Positions 10,901 to 21,333 are shown, counted from the first letter of the stretch. The stretch: 37,500 nt of DNA from Discostella pseudostelligera (GCA_036940085.1 JALLBK010000542.1:1-37500); one strand, 5' to 3'. Notes: generated by a model not told the origin, from the letters alone. Made by a program: numbers and translations.

Positions 10901-12171
10901 GAAGGTTTGTCATGACGAGTTCGTGCATCGTGGTATTTCGTTACCATGTCATCAGCTCTGATAACTTTTGGTCTCTCTTTCAAAATCATTTCAACACAAT
11001 TGTCGAATGTATCGTGATGTTCTTCGGCAATCGATGAGCTTGAGCAGGAGTCAGCATCTCTCCTATCATCATGTGAAAGTCCTGGCGGATCAGGATGCGG
11101 CTCATCTTCCGACGAATTTCCCGGTGGATCAGGATGTGGCTCATCTTGATGTGACTGCCCAACGTCTTCCATAACCTCTGAACTAACAACACTCAGTATC
11201 ATCAAGGCATTTGGTGAAATATCGTCTCGGTGCCACTGCGAAATCGGCGCGCCAAACAGGGGTTGAGCCACTTTACTGTCGAACTCGCACGCAGGAAAAT
11301 CATCGTCCCTGTCAACTTTGATTTGTAAGCTGGAGCAAGAGACTGGCGCTGATGTAATCGCTGGTAGATCACTATCAGGACAGGTTCCATCGTGGGTTGC
11401 TATTTCTTCTCTGTCGACAACTTCCGAGATCTCCAACCTGCCTGCAACTGAAACATCATCTTGGTGCTCAGTTGTCATGGATGCTTCAGAGAGAATTGTA
11501 GCCATAAGATCGTCGAAATCGCAGGGTGCTGTGCGAACATTTTCTGCGTCTTTGCCCCCTTCCATGAATGAAGATCTCGCTACTTTTGGTGGTGCAAGGT
11601 TATCTTCACATGATACTTGACGAGAATTCGCCGCGTTGAACCGCTCCTCCTTATAAAGTTCAATCACCGCATCGAGCGACATTCCTCTCTTATTGGCATC
11701 GGCAAGAATACTTCCCAAACTTGGTGTATTATTGACTGAGTTTACAGCCTTATGAATGCGTGCTAATATTGTGTAGTAGTGCACATCCTTTTTCATTGTC
11801 ATCGGTAAACCGCTACTGGTACTGGATGGCAAAATATGTTCTTCCGTCGTCTTGTCATGCTCGATCACAGGATTGATCTTTTCCTCTTTTTCCCTTCGGC
11901 TAAGGAGACTGTTATCAGTGCCCTTGTACTTGTTGCATTTGTTGCTGTTGTTCTCCTCGTCATGATCACTCCTTCTCGACGAAGCATTCGAAGTCGGTGA
12001 CAAATCGTGAGCGAAGGCATGGCCATCATCGCGATTTTCCACCTCTGGAGGACGGTGTGAGTGGTGCCAGTGCCGGTGCCGATGCTTCTTCTTCTGTGAT
12101 ATGTGAATCTTTTTCACCATGGAACTGGAAGAGTCCTTGGCATTGCGGGGATTTTTCCCATGCGAAGGCAT
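7908..12171 (-). CDS. Very large acidic, Ser-rich repeat protein of unknown function, 2 exons
   Basis: I do not recognise a family. The model joins 12171-8388 to 8314-7908 across a 73-nt intron (GTAAGA donor, TATAG acceptor, phase 1), giving about 1,396 residues; the alternative is a stop just inside the intron. The N-terminus is basic and His-rich (KKKHRHRHWHHSHR). The middle is strongly acidic with degenerate repeats: a Ser run, an EHxxxFDNGVEI-like core, and Asp-rich linkers, recurring at least five times. A PDPPG(L/N/Q)S motif appears four times, two of them in tandem, and an 18-residue block around FSTSTSHEYTDET is repeated back to back. The C-terminal ~250 residues are less biased and Trp-rich (GLWKSPWQ, APWECRD, ESRNWFG, GDWSEDWFTTWK), suggesting a small folded domain. 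There is no signal peptide or membrane segment. It is divergent from the SGNH-like gene. Confidence 0.72.
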
Positions 12172-12898
12172 ATTAGTACAATTTCCCGCAGAGGAGGTCG
12201 GGATAAGTCAAACGGTCGGCGCGAACAACAGGTGCTGTGATTCCACGGGTGTATTGAATATTTGTTTGTTCAAATGCAACAAATGAATGGTCGATGTGAG
12301 ATGATAACCTCGGCGTTGATATTGATGATGAATTTGATGGATGTTGATTTGTGATTTGGATTTGGTTTTGTGGTGTGAGACTTTGGAGACTTCCCCCCAC
12401 TTCGCCGGCAGCGCAAAATCAGAGGAAGACTTTCTCGAAATATTTTCTTAGACTCTTTCTAAATGAAAATACTCATACTCTCTCCGCTTTCTCATCAGTT
12501 TTTCGTGAAATAAATTTTAGTGATTTTTTTTTGTGCGCGGTCTGCACCCAATGCCCGAACGTCGCCCCGAGAGTGTCATCCGACGATTATCATCGAGGCA
12601 TCAAACTCCCGGAAATTCCGAATAATGACCTTATTTCGGGCATTACAGTGAATTCACGAAAAACTTATGAGATTGAGGGAGGAGTCCTAAATAGAAGACT
12701 CCTACGTCATCATTCAGCGATACATGTAGATAAGCGGATTAGATAAGCCCATCATCGCCAACAAGATCTTTCCACCAGTTTCCACCACAGCAAAAGATCT
12801 TGCTTGCAGCTCGCTAGTATGCACCATCATCTTCTAGAATCCGCCCGCCCTCCACTGCCTACACGCAATCACCGACCACCGCAACGACACCATCCATC
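12172..12898. promoter_or_regulatory. Divergent intergenic region upstream of the repeat protein and the SGNH-like gene
   Basis: This 727-nt stretch should hold both promoters. It contains a 7-bp perfect inverted repeat, AGGAGTC at 12680-12686 and GACTCCT at 12697-12703, overlapping a TACGTCA (bZIP/CRE-like) sequence. The last ~150 nt before the ATG at 12899 are rich in CCACC/CATCA, as in a 5' UTR. The open frame 12351-12746 has no family resemblance. Confidence 0.4.
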
Positions 12899-15071
12899 AT
12901 GACCATGGCAAAACATTATAGAGACGGCCACGAGTATGGCGAGGTGAACGGCAATGACGACGACGAGGAAGATCATTCACTCCTCGAGCTGTCTTCCGTC
13001 GGCGTCGGAAGAAGCCCTCGCGCCTCGAGGCCGTTGGGAGGCTTGGCCTTGGCATCTACTTCGGCCTTCGCCTTTGGATCGAAATCTAGATATCGTTGGG
13101 GTATCGGCATATCTCTGATGATGCTAGTGGGACTTTTGCACCTCGGGCGACAGAAGGGGAAGGATGGGGATGTTGAGAAGACACACAAAAATGCCAAGAA
13201 GCTTAAGACCGGCTTATTCACCCTTGAACTTCTGCAAGCCACTCGAGAGGAGGCTACGAAAATCGTGACATTGGTCGACGACTATTACTTTAGTAAGGAT
13301 CAGGCAAAACGAATGTTGATGGATCCATGGATAGGTGTCTGGGACTTTGATGCCCCCGAGATCTTGAATGCGACGAATGCGACGGAAACAGAGATTGCAA
13401 TAAGCGAAAGGGCTGCAAAGCTGGTTGATACGATGGCTCGTGCACTTGTCACCGATGACCAAAAGACATTTCTGATGGGGGGCATTGGCTCTTCCGTGAT
13501 GGCAGGTCATGATAATTGCCATTATGATAGCTATCAAACCCAAATGGAACGCCTTTGGGCACCTGTGTGGAAAGCTGCTGGAATGGATTTCGTGTTCCAA
13601 AATGCCGGCGAGGGGGGTGGATGTGGCGACTCTCATCAGAACCAACATTTCTGCGTGAAGCAAAATATATCCCCTGATGTAGATATAGTGCATTACTCAT
13701 GGACATACTTCGAGCTTGGACAAGGACATGTCCAGCATGAAGATCTAGTTCGATGGACACAAATGTTGCCCAAACAGCCATTGGTGCATGTATATATCAC
13801 TGGCGATCAAGAGGGTCCAGACCATCCCTACTCACAGTTAACACAACACTATGCCAAATACGCATTGAACTCTTTCTATATGCACCAGGGTTTCGTGAAT
13901 GGCGGGCANGTTAACACAACACTATGCCAAATACGCATTGAACTCTTTCTATATGCACCAGGGTTTCGTGAATGGCGGGCATGACTACGATTCGGAAAAG
14001 AATGATCCGGATAACCCATTTGACAGATTCGGTTGGGGGTACGTTGGTGATGGTTATCACAACACGACGAGATATGGTGAGCTCGAGGATGAGGCACGTA
14101 AAAATAGCCTTGGCGTTGTGATGCGTAATTGGGTGAGTAGGAGTATTTGTAATGAATATTGCTGTGGCAATCGGACCTAGCTTCTAACTACTGCGTTGCC
14201 ATGCACAATTTCTCGGAAACAACAACGTGCTAGCACCCTGGTCCCATGGGCTTTCAGCTCACTTCAGATGCGTTTACATATGTATACACCCACGCACTTC
14301 TCAAGGCGCTTGATTTGATTGAGAAGGATATGAATGATGGAAATGATCCTCGCGACACATGGTCGGCATCGAAGCGCAAATATCTCGTGAAGGGAGATCT
14401 ACCAGAGCCAATGTACTGCGATCCAGAGTATTGCGTTGTCGATGAGCCACCGGAGTGTCTGAACTATGAGTTACCAACATTTGGAAAGTGGGGTGCGAGA
14501 GTTGAGGATCCAGATGGCGATTTAAACCCATACGCAGGTCAACTTCAGAATTGGACTGTATGGCATGCTGAAAACGATCTGTGGTATATGGTAGCTGGCG
14601 GAGATATATCTTTCTTCCAAGACCGAGAAGACAAGGAAATCTGCAGGCATTTGGATGCTTGTGGTGGAATTTCAGCTCAAGTGATCGATGATGGGATGGT
14701 GGTCTTTCGCCTTCCCAAAATGGAAGTTGGACTGGTTATCATTTGTGGCTTCGGGGCTGATAAATNGGATGGTGGTCTTTCGCCTTCCCAAAATGGAAGT
14801 TGGACTGGTTATCATTTGTGGTTGCTGTGGAAAGGATGTCGGGTATGATTTCTTCCTGAACAACACAAACATTGAAATTAGCTACAATACTGTGCCGCTT
14901 GATCAGGCGGACATGGACATTTTCCCTAACCCCAAATGTGTTCGAGTGCTGAAGCGATTTCCTACGTCGGGTCGAGAGTCTGAAACTCCAACTGGTCATG
15001 CGTACTTGGCCGTCAAAGTTGTGAATAACATGCCAAACAATATTGCGATAAGTCACGTCATAACTCTTTAG
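12899..15071 (+). CDS. SGNH/GDSL hydrolase-like type II membrane protein (frame broken by assembly scars)
   Basis: Probable SGNH-fold hydrolase or acyl-esterase anchored in secretory membranes; substrate unknown. A single N-terminal membrane segment (WGIGISLMMLVGLLHLG) follows a cytosolic acidic tail. Family-like blocks are FLMGGIGSSVMAGHDN near residue 194 (candidate nucleophile Ser), FQNAGEGGGCGDSHQNQHFC, and HPGPMGFQLTSDAF, whose His would be catalytic. The last block appears only after splicing an intron at 14133-14233 (101 nt, phase 0). The frame is broken at two places by 73-nt direct duplications each ending in N (13909, 14766). Collapsing both gives one 641-residue frame from 12899-13908, 13982-14132, 14234-14693 and 14767-15071. 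The motifs are seen; the family call is moderately confident; enzyme activity is inferred. Confidence 0.62.
13837..13981. repeat. 72-nt perfect duplication around N at 13909 (assembly scar)
   Basis: Positions 13837-13908 and 13910-13981 are identical over 72 nt and separated by one N. Removing one copy plus the N (73 nt) restores the reading frame across GFVNGGHDYDSEKN. Exact identity with an N at the junction is what two contigs overlapping by k-1 bases would leave. Confidence 0.9.
14694..14838. repeat. Second 73-nt-offset duplication around N at 14766 (assembly scar)
   Basis: Sequence from 14694 is repeated from 14767, an offset of exactly 73 nt as at the other N. The first 55 or so bases are identical; the last 17 before the N (14749-14765) diverge, as at a low-quality or allelic contig end. 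Deleting 14694-14766 restores the frame of the SGNH-like gene. Confidence 0.85.
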
Positions 15072-15247
15072 GCATTAGATTAATGCAATGGGTTATTTTG
15101 TTAATTTGGACGCGCGTCACTCGTCAATGATTGATGCAGATTTGTTCCCATACAAAGCCAATAATCTTGTAAAACAAAAGCAGTTGGTAAGCAAACAATT
15201 GATGTTATTGAATAAAAAGTGTTCCAAGTTATTGCACATATTCAAAC

Positions 15248-16560
15248 TCACGGGTGATGAATCCTTTGTGCCCATGCCCGTTCATTATGTCGCCCACCTG
15301 GAAACGTTTTATATGTATGCTGCACGCCTCCTCCATCCAATACTAATCGCATAGCATCGACCATCGGTTGCAAATTCGTATCTAGCCACCAGTAGCCCGG
15401 ATTCCAGAACTTATCATTCATTGTAAAATGGTCATGTGCGTCGAATATTGGCACACGTGTAACATCGACATCTCCACCGATATCCATGTAAATGACTTTG
15501 GAACGCAAACTGTTGCGGTTTGGATGGTCCATTGTTCGTACTTTTTCTAACCGTCCTCGTCCACCATCCATAGCCGCAATATTGGCAATCACTGCAGCAA
15601 TTGTTCCCGGTTGAAAGCATGGGGAGAGACATGCCGCGGCACCAAAAATAGTAGGGTATCTCAAAAGTAGCTGCAGCGAAGCTTGACCACCCAAACTACT
15701 CCCAATGGTTGCTACATGCTCCACATCATCCTTTATTCGAAATCTATCTACAATATAGGGATGTAATACTTCCGCAACAAACTTGCCGTACGCTTGCGAT
15801 ATTGGATTAGTGTAATCTCCATATTCACTATGTCGTCGCGAAAGTCCGGGAAGGAAGAAGTTACCCTCCATACTTGGGATAAGTACTACTACGGGTGGAG
15901 TATCGGTGCGAAACATGTTTCGTTCTGATAGACGGGTGAGTGCACCAGTGAGTCTCCAAGATGATCCTGTCCAGCTTGATGCATCATCCATTGCTTTTTT
16001 TGTTGGTTTCGATGTTGAACATCGAAGAAGTAAGGAGTTCATTCATATGTTGAGAATGCAAATATACTTAATATCTTCCAGATCTCACCATTTTGCCCAT
16101 CATGACAATATAAAACAGGGAAGCGTAGATTGTGATTCTCATAGGAATGATACCCTCTCGGTAACCAGACCTTGACATCTCGTGGAGGAAGTATGGCATC
16201 TTCGTACGATGAAGCCAAGTCATCCCAATTATTGAAGAATGGAAAACTACTACTGCTGCTACTACTAGTAGTAGCGCGACGTCGTTGGCTAGGAAACAGA
16301 TTTTGTGGGATGGTAATCACTGTACCATCGCATGGTCCATTGGGAAAGGGAGGGTATAGTGGCCGTTCTACATGAAAGGAGGATGTGATGCGCTCGTTGT
16401 CAATGTTGCTGTTGCCGTCGGTGCTGGTGAGACGCTGGCGCTCCTGATGCACTCCGGAGGAATCGGATGCATACGCTGCATTTGCGAACATCGAACTGCG
16501 AATTGCAGACGATGACAGCAATAAGATTGCCATGCCAACTAATTGGAGGCCGGTCGCCAT
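15248..16560 (-). CDS. Secreted esterase-D/Fes-like alpha/beta hydrolase, 2 exons
   Basis: Putative serine esterase of the PF00756 type (enterochelin esterase/esterase D group), about 405 residues. Exons are 16560-16089 and 15993-15248, joined across a 95-nt phase-1 intron; the join gives LYCHDGQNAMDDASSW, the family's HDGQN block. The nucleophile elbow is IGSSLGGQ near residue 255, followed by the typical YPxxFGAAACLSPCF segment. A candidate acid lies in YMDIGGDVD and the His in PGGRHNERAW. The N-terminus (MATGLQLVGMAILLLSSSAI) looks like a signal peptide, so secretion or organelle import is likely. Longer in-frame starts exist upstream, but this ATG places the hydrophobic stretch correctly. 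It could act on esters, siderophores or cell-wall polymers; the sequence does not say which. Confidence 0.83.
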
Positions 16561-16952
16561 CTCTCTGGTGTTTGGATAGCAACGGAGTGGGTACGACTGC
16601 CGACGCACCGTTGGCCATGGGAGATGGCAGGGATTTGGTGTTGGATGTGACATCCTTTCCCGCCATTCACTACGGACAGACGGTGGCAGCAGTGGCAGTG
16701 GAACTTCGCCTGCATGGCACAAAAAAACAGTAGATCGATATGGCACCGTTCAACCTGAGACCAACCGCGATGAATGCCAAAGGATCGTGTGCATAATAAA
16801 AATGAATTGATTGCTTTGGCTTCGTGGGTGTTGAGAGATGATTTGTCGGTGGAAGGTGTTCCCCCACAAGCACTAGCCAAGCAACATGAACGATGCAGAA
16901 GACAATGAACGATGCAGATTGCAGAGTCGATGTCTTGTTCGCACTTCAAGCA
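16561..16952. promoter_or_regulatory. Intergenic region upstream of the esterase, downstream of p24
   Basis: About 392 nt separate the esterase start codon from the p24 stop codon; both genes are on the minus strand. It contains one TTTCCCGCC motif at 16656-16664, roughly 100 bp upstream of the esterase ATG. Other short open frames are not convincing. Confidence 0.45.
16656..16664. promoter_or_regulatory. TTTCCCGCC E2F-like motif upstream of the esterase
   Basis: The plus strand reads TTTCCCGCCATT; in gene orientation it is AATGGCGGGAAA, about 96-104 bp upstream of the esterase ATG. The same motif recurs upstream of four other minus-strand genes in this window. Confidence 0.4.
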
Positions 16953-17963
16953 TTAATAGTACGCATTTCTCTTCCGTTTACCCATAATCCACCATACATT
17001 CGCCACCTGTCCAAACGACAGCGCCGCCACCACCAGTAATTCCAATAAATTCCACCGCATTACATTGGCAAATGTCTCTTCATGTAAATCACGATGGACC
17101 GTCTCCCTTGCCTTCATGTACGCAGTTTGATCCGACAACGATTCCAGATTGCCGAGTAGATTTTCGGACAGTAGGGATAGACGTTGGACTGCCGCGCCAA
17201 TGGCATTTTCTTCCTCGGTGGGTGGCCCCGCAGCTGCGGCTGCTGCAGCATTCTCACTTCCACTACCACCCACATCACGAATACGTAATGCAAATCCAAT
17301 CGTTCGATCAATCTTATGTCGTGCCTCAATCTCTTCGGCATACTCGTACGTCATTCCATTCTCAAGACATAGCCAATGTTTCCCCCCCGTTTCTGACCGT
17401 ATACCGAATGCACCTTCGGTATCACCATATTCGGAGCCCCAGATACGGACTTCGTCAGGACCGTAGAGCGCTACGCGGATAGGATCGGTGGAGGTTCGAC
17501 CAGCGTCGATGACATCGAAGCTACCACTGTTTATTTGTTGTTATTTTTGGTGATGTAATGGGGGATTGTTTTTTGAAGGTGCATTGGTTTTGTCGAGTGT
17601 GTCGTCGTCGTCGTCGTCGTCGTTGAATAATAATCGATTTTCCACAAGCAATGCGCAACGAGCAGATACGATCACGACATGTTAGTGTAAAGGAATGGTA
17701 CCAACATAATGCGAAAAACAACAAAAGAAGTAGGTAGGACACATATAACGAACTCACCTTAACACACTGGGTCGATCTTTGGGCACGCGTATCAACAAAC
17801 ATTCCTCGGAACCATAGGGGATGGTGTGGGTGAAGGAACCACCTCGATCGGCATAGACGACGGACGATGACGAAACAACTATTAGAAACAAGATTTGTAA
17901 GAGCCCCCACTGGACGATGATGGAGGTCTTGGCGGCGGCGGGGGAGGAGGACGCCATGGTCAT
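16953..17963 (-). CDS. p24/TMED (emp24/gp25L) GOLD-domain cargo receptor, 2 exons
   Basis: Type I membrane protein of the p24 family that cycles between ER and Golgi in COPI/COPII vesicles and helps sort cargo. Exons are 17963-17758 and 17526-16953, with a 231-nt phase-2 intron; the product is about 259 residues. A signal peptide (WGLLQILFLIVVSSSSVVYA) is followed by the GOLD domain, with paired cysteines in GSEECLLI and KHWLCLEN. A coiled region (LSLLSENLLGNLESLSDQ) leads to RETVHRDLHEETFANVMRWN, the conserved p24 juxtamembrane block, then one membrane helix (LLELLVVAALSFGQVANVWW). The cytosolic tail, GKRKRNAYY, is basic and ends in two aromatics rather than a classical KKxx signal. ATG at 17957 is an alternative start. 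Confidence 0.92.
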
Positions 17964-18188
17964 GGTCGTCGTTGGTTTGCTTTTTGCAGCAGCTTTTTGC
18001 TTCGTTGCTTGCTTGGCTTAGCTTGGCTTGCTTGTTGCTTGCGGATGATCGAGCCACGTGGAGGCAAAAAGACTCGCCAACACATGAACTTACACGTGGA
18101 TACAAAATGATTCGCCAAAAGCGAAAGGCAGACCATCGGATCTTTGCTCTGCCTGTCTCCCGCCACCATCCAACTCCTCGCCTTATCG
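17964..18188. promoter_or_regulatory. Compact divergent promoter, p24 (-) / DCP2 (+)
   Basis: Only 225 nt separate the two divergent start codons. It contains a GCTTG-rich repeated tract (about 18003-18042) and two CACGTG G-box/E-box palindromes at 18055-18060 (within CCACGTGG) and 18093-18098. Such sites can bind bHLH or bZIP factors; function here is inferred. Confidence 0.4.
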
Positions 18189-21100
18189 ATGACCATGAAA
18201 TCCGCCGCCCCCTACGACTACGACACCGCCACCGCCACCGACGTCAACACCATGGCCATGACCTACGAAGAAGCAATGGACGATGTCCACACTCGCTTCA
18301 TTCTCAATCTCCCCGACGATGAGCTCCGCTCAGCACCCCGAATTTTCTTCCAGCTAGAACAGGCCTGGTGGTTCTACGATGATTTCATTTGCGATGGTGC
18401 TGCTGCCGCTGCAGCTGCCTCCTCCTCCAATGCAAGCAATAATGCGAGCAACGCCACTACCACTGTCACCAATGCTACCGAAGAACTACCACGCTACAAA
18501 CACGTCAAACCCTTCTCCTACGCCATGTTCCAATTCTCACCACTACTCCAACCCATGCTACCCCACTTTGATACCATGTATGATGAATTTACTAATTACA
18601 AACGATCCATTTCCACCTATGGCACAATTCTACTCAACGAAGCCGCGACACAAGTAGCATTAGTCCGTCCGTGGAAGAGTAAATCATGGACATTTCCCGG
18701 TGGGAAAGTAAATCAGAATGAATCGGGATATGATGCCGCTTGTCGGGAGACGTATGAAGAGACTGGTTTTGATCCATTGGTGGAACCTTCCGTGCAACCT
18801 CCATCACACACAAATAATAATTCAGCATCACCAACCACTCAACGTGAAAATTCCAAACTATCCTATTCCGAACGTGAAACAAACAAACAACGAACATGTT
18901 TCATCTGCCGTGGTGTACCCACCAATTTCCCATTTGAACCAGTGGCACGAAAAGAAGTCTCGGAAGTGAAATGGTTTGATATTGCATCACTACCCAAACA
19001 AAAGACGTATGCGGTATTACCATTTTATAATCAATTGCGTGAATGGATTAAGAAAGATAATGAGGCACGTGGAATTAATGTACGTGACGAGGATCGTGGT
19101 GGTAGGAGGCGACGAACGGAGGAGTCTTATTTNAGCATATTCATCCACGGCTCTCGAGAATGTGGAATGTGCTGGACTTAATCCATATAAAATGGTAGAG
19201 CTATGGAAGAATTATCGTCCCCATGTACCGGCACAATATAGGAGGGATCGTCTGTTCAGAAAGCCAGATGCGAAGGTGATGTCTCTTGTAAAAGATGAGA
19301 AGAGCGAGAGGTCGGTGTTTAGAGCTAAGCTTAAGAAAGCGAAGACAGCAGGTATGAAGGAGAGGCTTCAAAGTATTGCATACCTCGACGATGAAGGTAA
19401 TGATGCCCCCATTGTACAAGAAGGAGACGACGACGATGAGGAGGAGAATGAGACATAGAGAGCACGCGATGTAACAGAGAGAAATCTATGGTATTGTACA
19501 GATGATGATAGTTGCATATTACATACAAGAAGGAGATGACAACGACGACGACGAGGAGGAGGAGAATATGGTATTGTACAGAGATGATGATAGTTGCATA
19601 TTACATACAAGAAGGAGACGACGACAACGACGACGAGGACGAGGAGGAGAATGAGACATGGAGAGCACACGATGTAACAGAGAGAAGGGAGGAGCCTAAG
19701 ATAGATGTTAATGGTATTGTACAGATGATGATAGTTGCATATTACAGCTTAATATGCAGCAAATACCACAGTGGAGCCTGGCAAAATTTTCATTTTTGAT
19801 TTTCTCGAAAACTCATCCATCAGAAGGTGCCGTCTGTCCGGTTGGAACATCGCTTCCCGCCAAAAAAACAAATCGTACGTTTATGCTGGGACAGTCTTAT
19901 TTNGACAAGGAGAAGGAGGTAGGAGTAGATGCAGAGTGCGGTGCAGATGCAGTCATGGGCGTCGAAAGCAGCAGCAGTGGAAACACCAAGGGACGGAACA
20001 ACAACAAGCACGAGAAGCAACCACGACGGGATAGTTGTGGATCCTCCTCTAAAGGAAAACCAAAATCACAACAACGTCAACAGCAACAAAAGGGCCGTCG
20101 ATCCACCCCCCCACGTGCCAGTTCGACAACATCTTCTCGTGGGGGCAGTACTGGACGACCTCGCGGGGGAAGTACAGGACGACGTCGGGGAACTAGTGGC
20201 GAGGAGGCACTACTATCGGAATCGGATCCACTCGTAAAATCGGCTTTAGCCACACCAGGCGAATCAGGACGTTGGACAGAAGATGAGATGTTTGCCGCCA
20301 ATGAGAAATTATTGGGACGGAAAATTACCTATGATGGCAATCCTCATGAGTTTGCGGCAGGAGGATGGGGGAGTGGAATCATTCGCGATGGTACTGACAA
20401 GGAGATGGTGGATGATAGGGGACGTACGAGTGTGGATCCACATGCCTTCCATGTCGTGGGTGGTTCGTTTATGAATTCAGAAGCACCGGCGTCGGCGGCA
20501 GGAGGAGCAGCGTTATCGTCACTACTTGCGCCGCCACCGGATGCATCGAAGCTGCAGCCTCTAGTTAATGCACGTGCAATGGCACCGAGGAGTATGTTAG
20601 GCGCTGGTGGCAGTGGTGGTGGCGATGATGGTCTGGAATTGACACCATTTTTCTCAGACAATGGAAGGGCACCTTGGGAGGATATTAATGATACACTCGG
20701 CGGCGGCACAAACAGTCTTGCAACGAAAGACTCATCGCCGCCATATTTTCCCGTGCAAGGCGCACCATTGGGAAGGAAGAATTCCAAGGGATTGGCGCTC
20801 CTTAATATGTTGCGTCAGGGTGGGATCGCCAACGAAGGCGGCGGAGATGAGGAAGAGGGAGAAGGAGTTGTACAGTCCCATGTAGCGATGATGGCGGAGG
20901 TGAAGGATGACGCCGACATTGATGAATGGTTCATGACCGATAGGGAGATTACTGCCAAATCTCAGACCAAAAAGCTCTCGATGATGTCGCAATCGTCAGA
21001 ACAGGCAGCGTCCGTACCGCATGTTGGGCAGTATGATGTTGTGACAGAAGATGGCAGCCCTCCCAATGATCCTAACGAGCACTTGGCATGGATGAAGAAT

Positions 21101-21211
21101 TGGGTACAGCAATTGCCGCAGGCGGGGCCGACCAACGTATTCGGTGACTTTCGTTTGGATGTCGACTCCATAATGAATGTGATGACAGCGACTGTCGCAC
21201 ACACAACCTGA
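18189..21211 (+). CDS. DCP2: mRNA-decapping enzyme DCP2 (Nudix), interrupted by a 770-nt insert
   Basis: Removes the m7GDP cap of mRNA in cytoplasmic 5'-3' decay. The N-terminal helical box is RFILNLPDDELRSAPRIFFQ and LEQAWWFYDDF. The Nudix domain starts around SISTYGTILLNE; its box begins GGKVNQNES and continues through CRETYEETGFD (about residues 171-194), matching GX5EX7REUXEEXGU with the catalytic glutamates present. The frame runs 18189-19133, is broken by an insert at 19134-19903, and resumes at 19904-21211. Joining at the repeated TCT TAT TTN gives an uninterrupted 750-residue protein. The C-terminal half is disordered and Gly/Ser/Gln-rich. It carries WTEDEMFAANEKLLG, resembling the LsmAD motif of ataxin-2-type proteins, and GLALLNMLRQG, resembling helical leucine-rich motifs that bind decapping cofactors. 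An upstream TTG frame extension is unlikely to be used. Confidence 0.88.
19135..19458 (+). CDS. C-terminal fragment of an unidentified protein within the DCP2 insert (partial)
   Basis: This 5'-truncated frame of about 107 codons ends at TAG (19456-19458). It includes NPYKMVELWKNYRPHVP, then a basic stretch and an acidic tail (EGDDDDEEENET). Codon order and a natural acidic end suggest a real gene end rather than chance. I do not recognise the family. The rest of the gene is not in this window, in keeping with misplacement or transposition of a fragment. Confidence 0.4.
   Translation, partial: AYSSTALENVECAGLNPYKMVELWKNYRPHVPAQYRRDRLFRKPDAKVMSLVKDEKSERSVFRAKLKKAKTAGMKERLQSIAYLDDEGNDAPIVQEGDDDDEEENET
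19411..19750 (+). repeat. Imperfect tandem array within the DCP2 insert
   Basis: A unit built from an AGAAGGAGA(C/T)GAC..GAGGAGGAG block and an ATGGTATTGTACAG..TTGCATATTACA block is repeated about three times; the latter starts at 19488, 19568 and 19711. The first copy contains the stop codon of the partial frame (GAGACATAG), whereas a later copy reads GAGACATGG. Confidence 0.75.
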
Positions 21212-21333
21212 AGAGCGGCTCGCTGCGCATGAGGATGATATCATTTAGAGTGAGGAGGCAACTTTTGATGATGATGTCTGCTGTCAGTGTTTTTGAATGG
21301 CGCTTATTTGATACGTTAAGAGTTAAGAATTCG

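Larger units (their letters stand above)
19134..19903. other. 770-nt foreign segment inside DCP2, flanked by AGTCTTATTTN direct repeats
   Basis: The segment lies between two identical AGTCTTATTTN sequences (19123-19133 and 19893-19903). It contains the 3' end of an unrelated open frame (19135-19458), a repeat array (about 19411-19750), and a CTTCCCGCC promoter-like motif at 19853-19861. Its length is not a multiple of three, so it breaks DCP2. The flanking repeats resemble a target-site duplication, but single Ns at both edges make an assembly error at least as likely. Confidence 0.7.

Noticed and set aside
12351..12746. 131-codon open frame in the divergent intergenic region
   Set aside because: It has no family resemblance, low-complexity AT-rich stretches and no splice continuation into either flanking gene.
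19134..19903. Terminal inverted repeats marking the DCP2 insert as a DNA transposon
   Set aside because: Only AGCATA is shared between the two ends in inverted form, and it is offset by five bases; this is within chance. No transposase is present.
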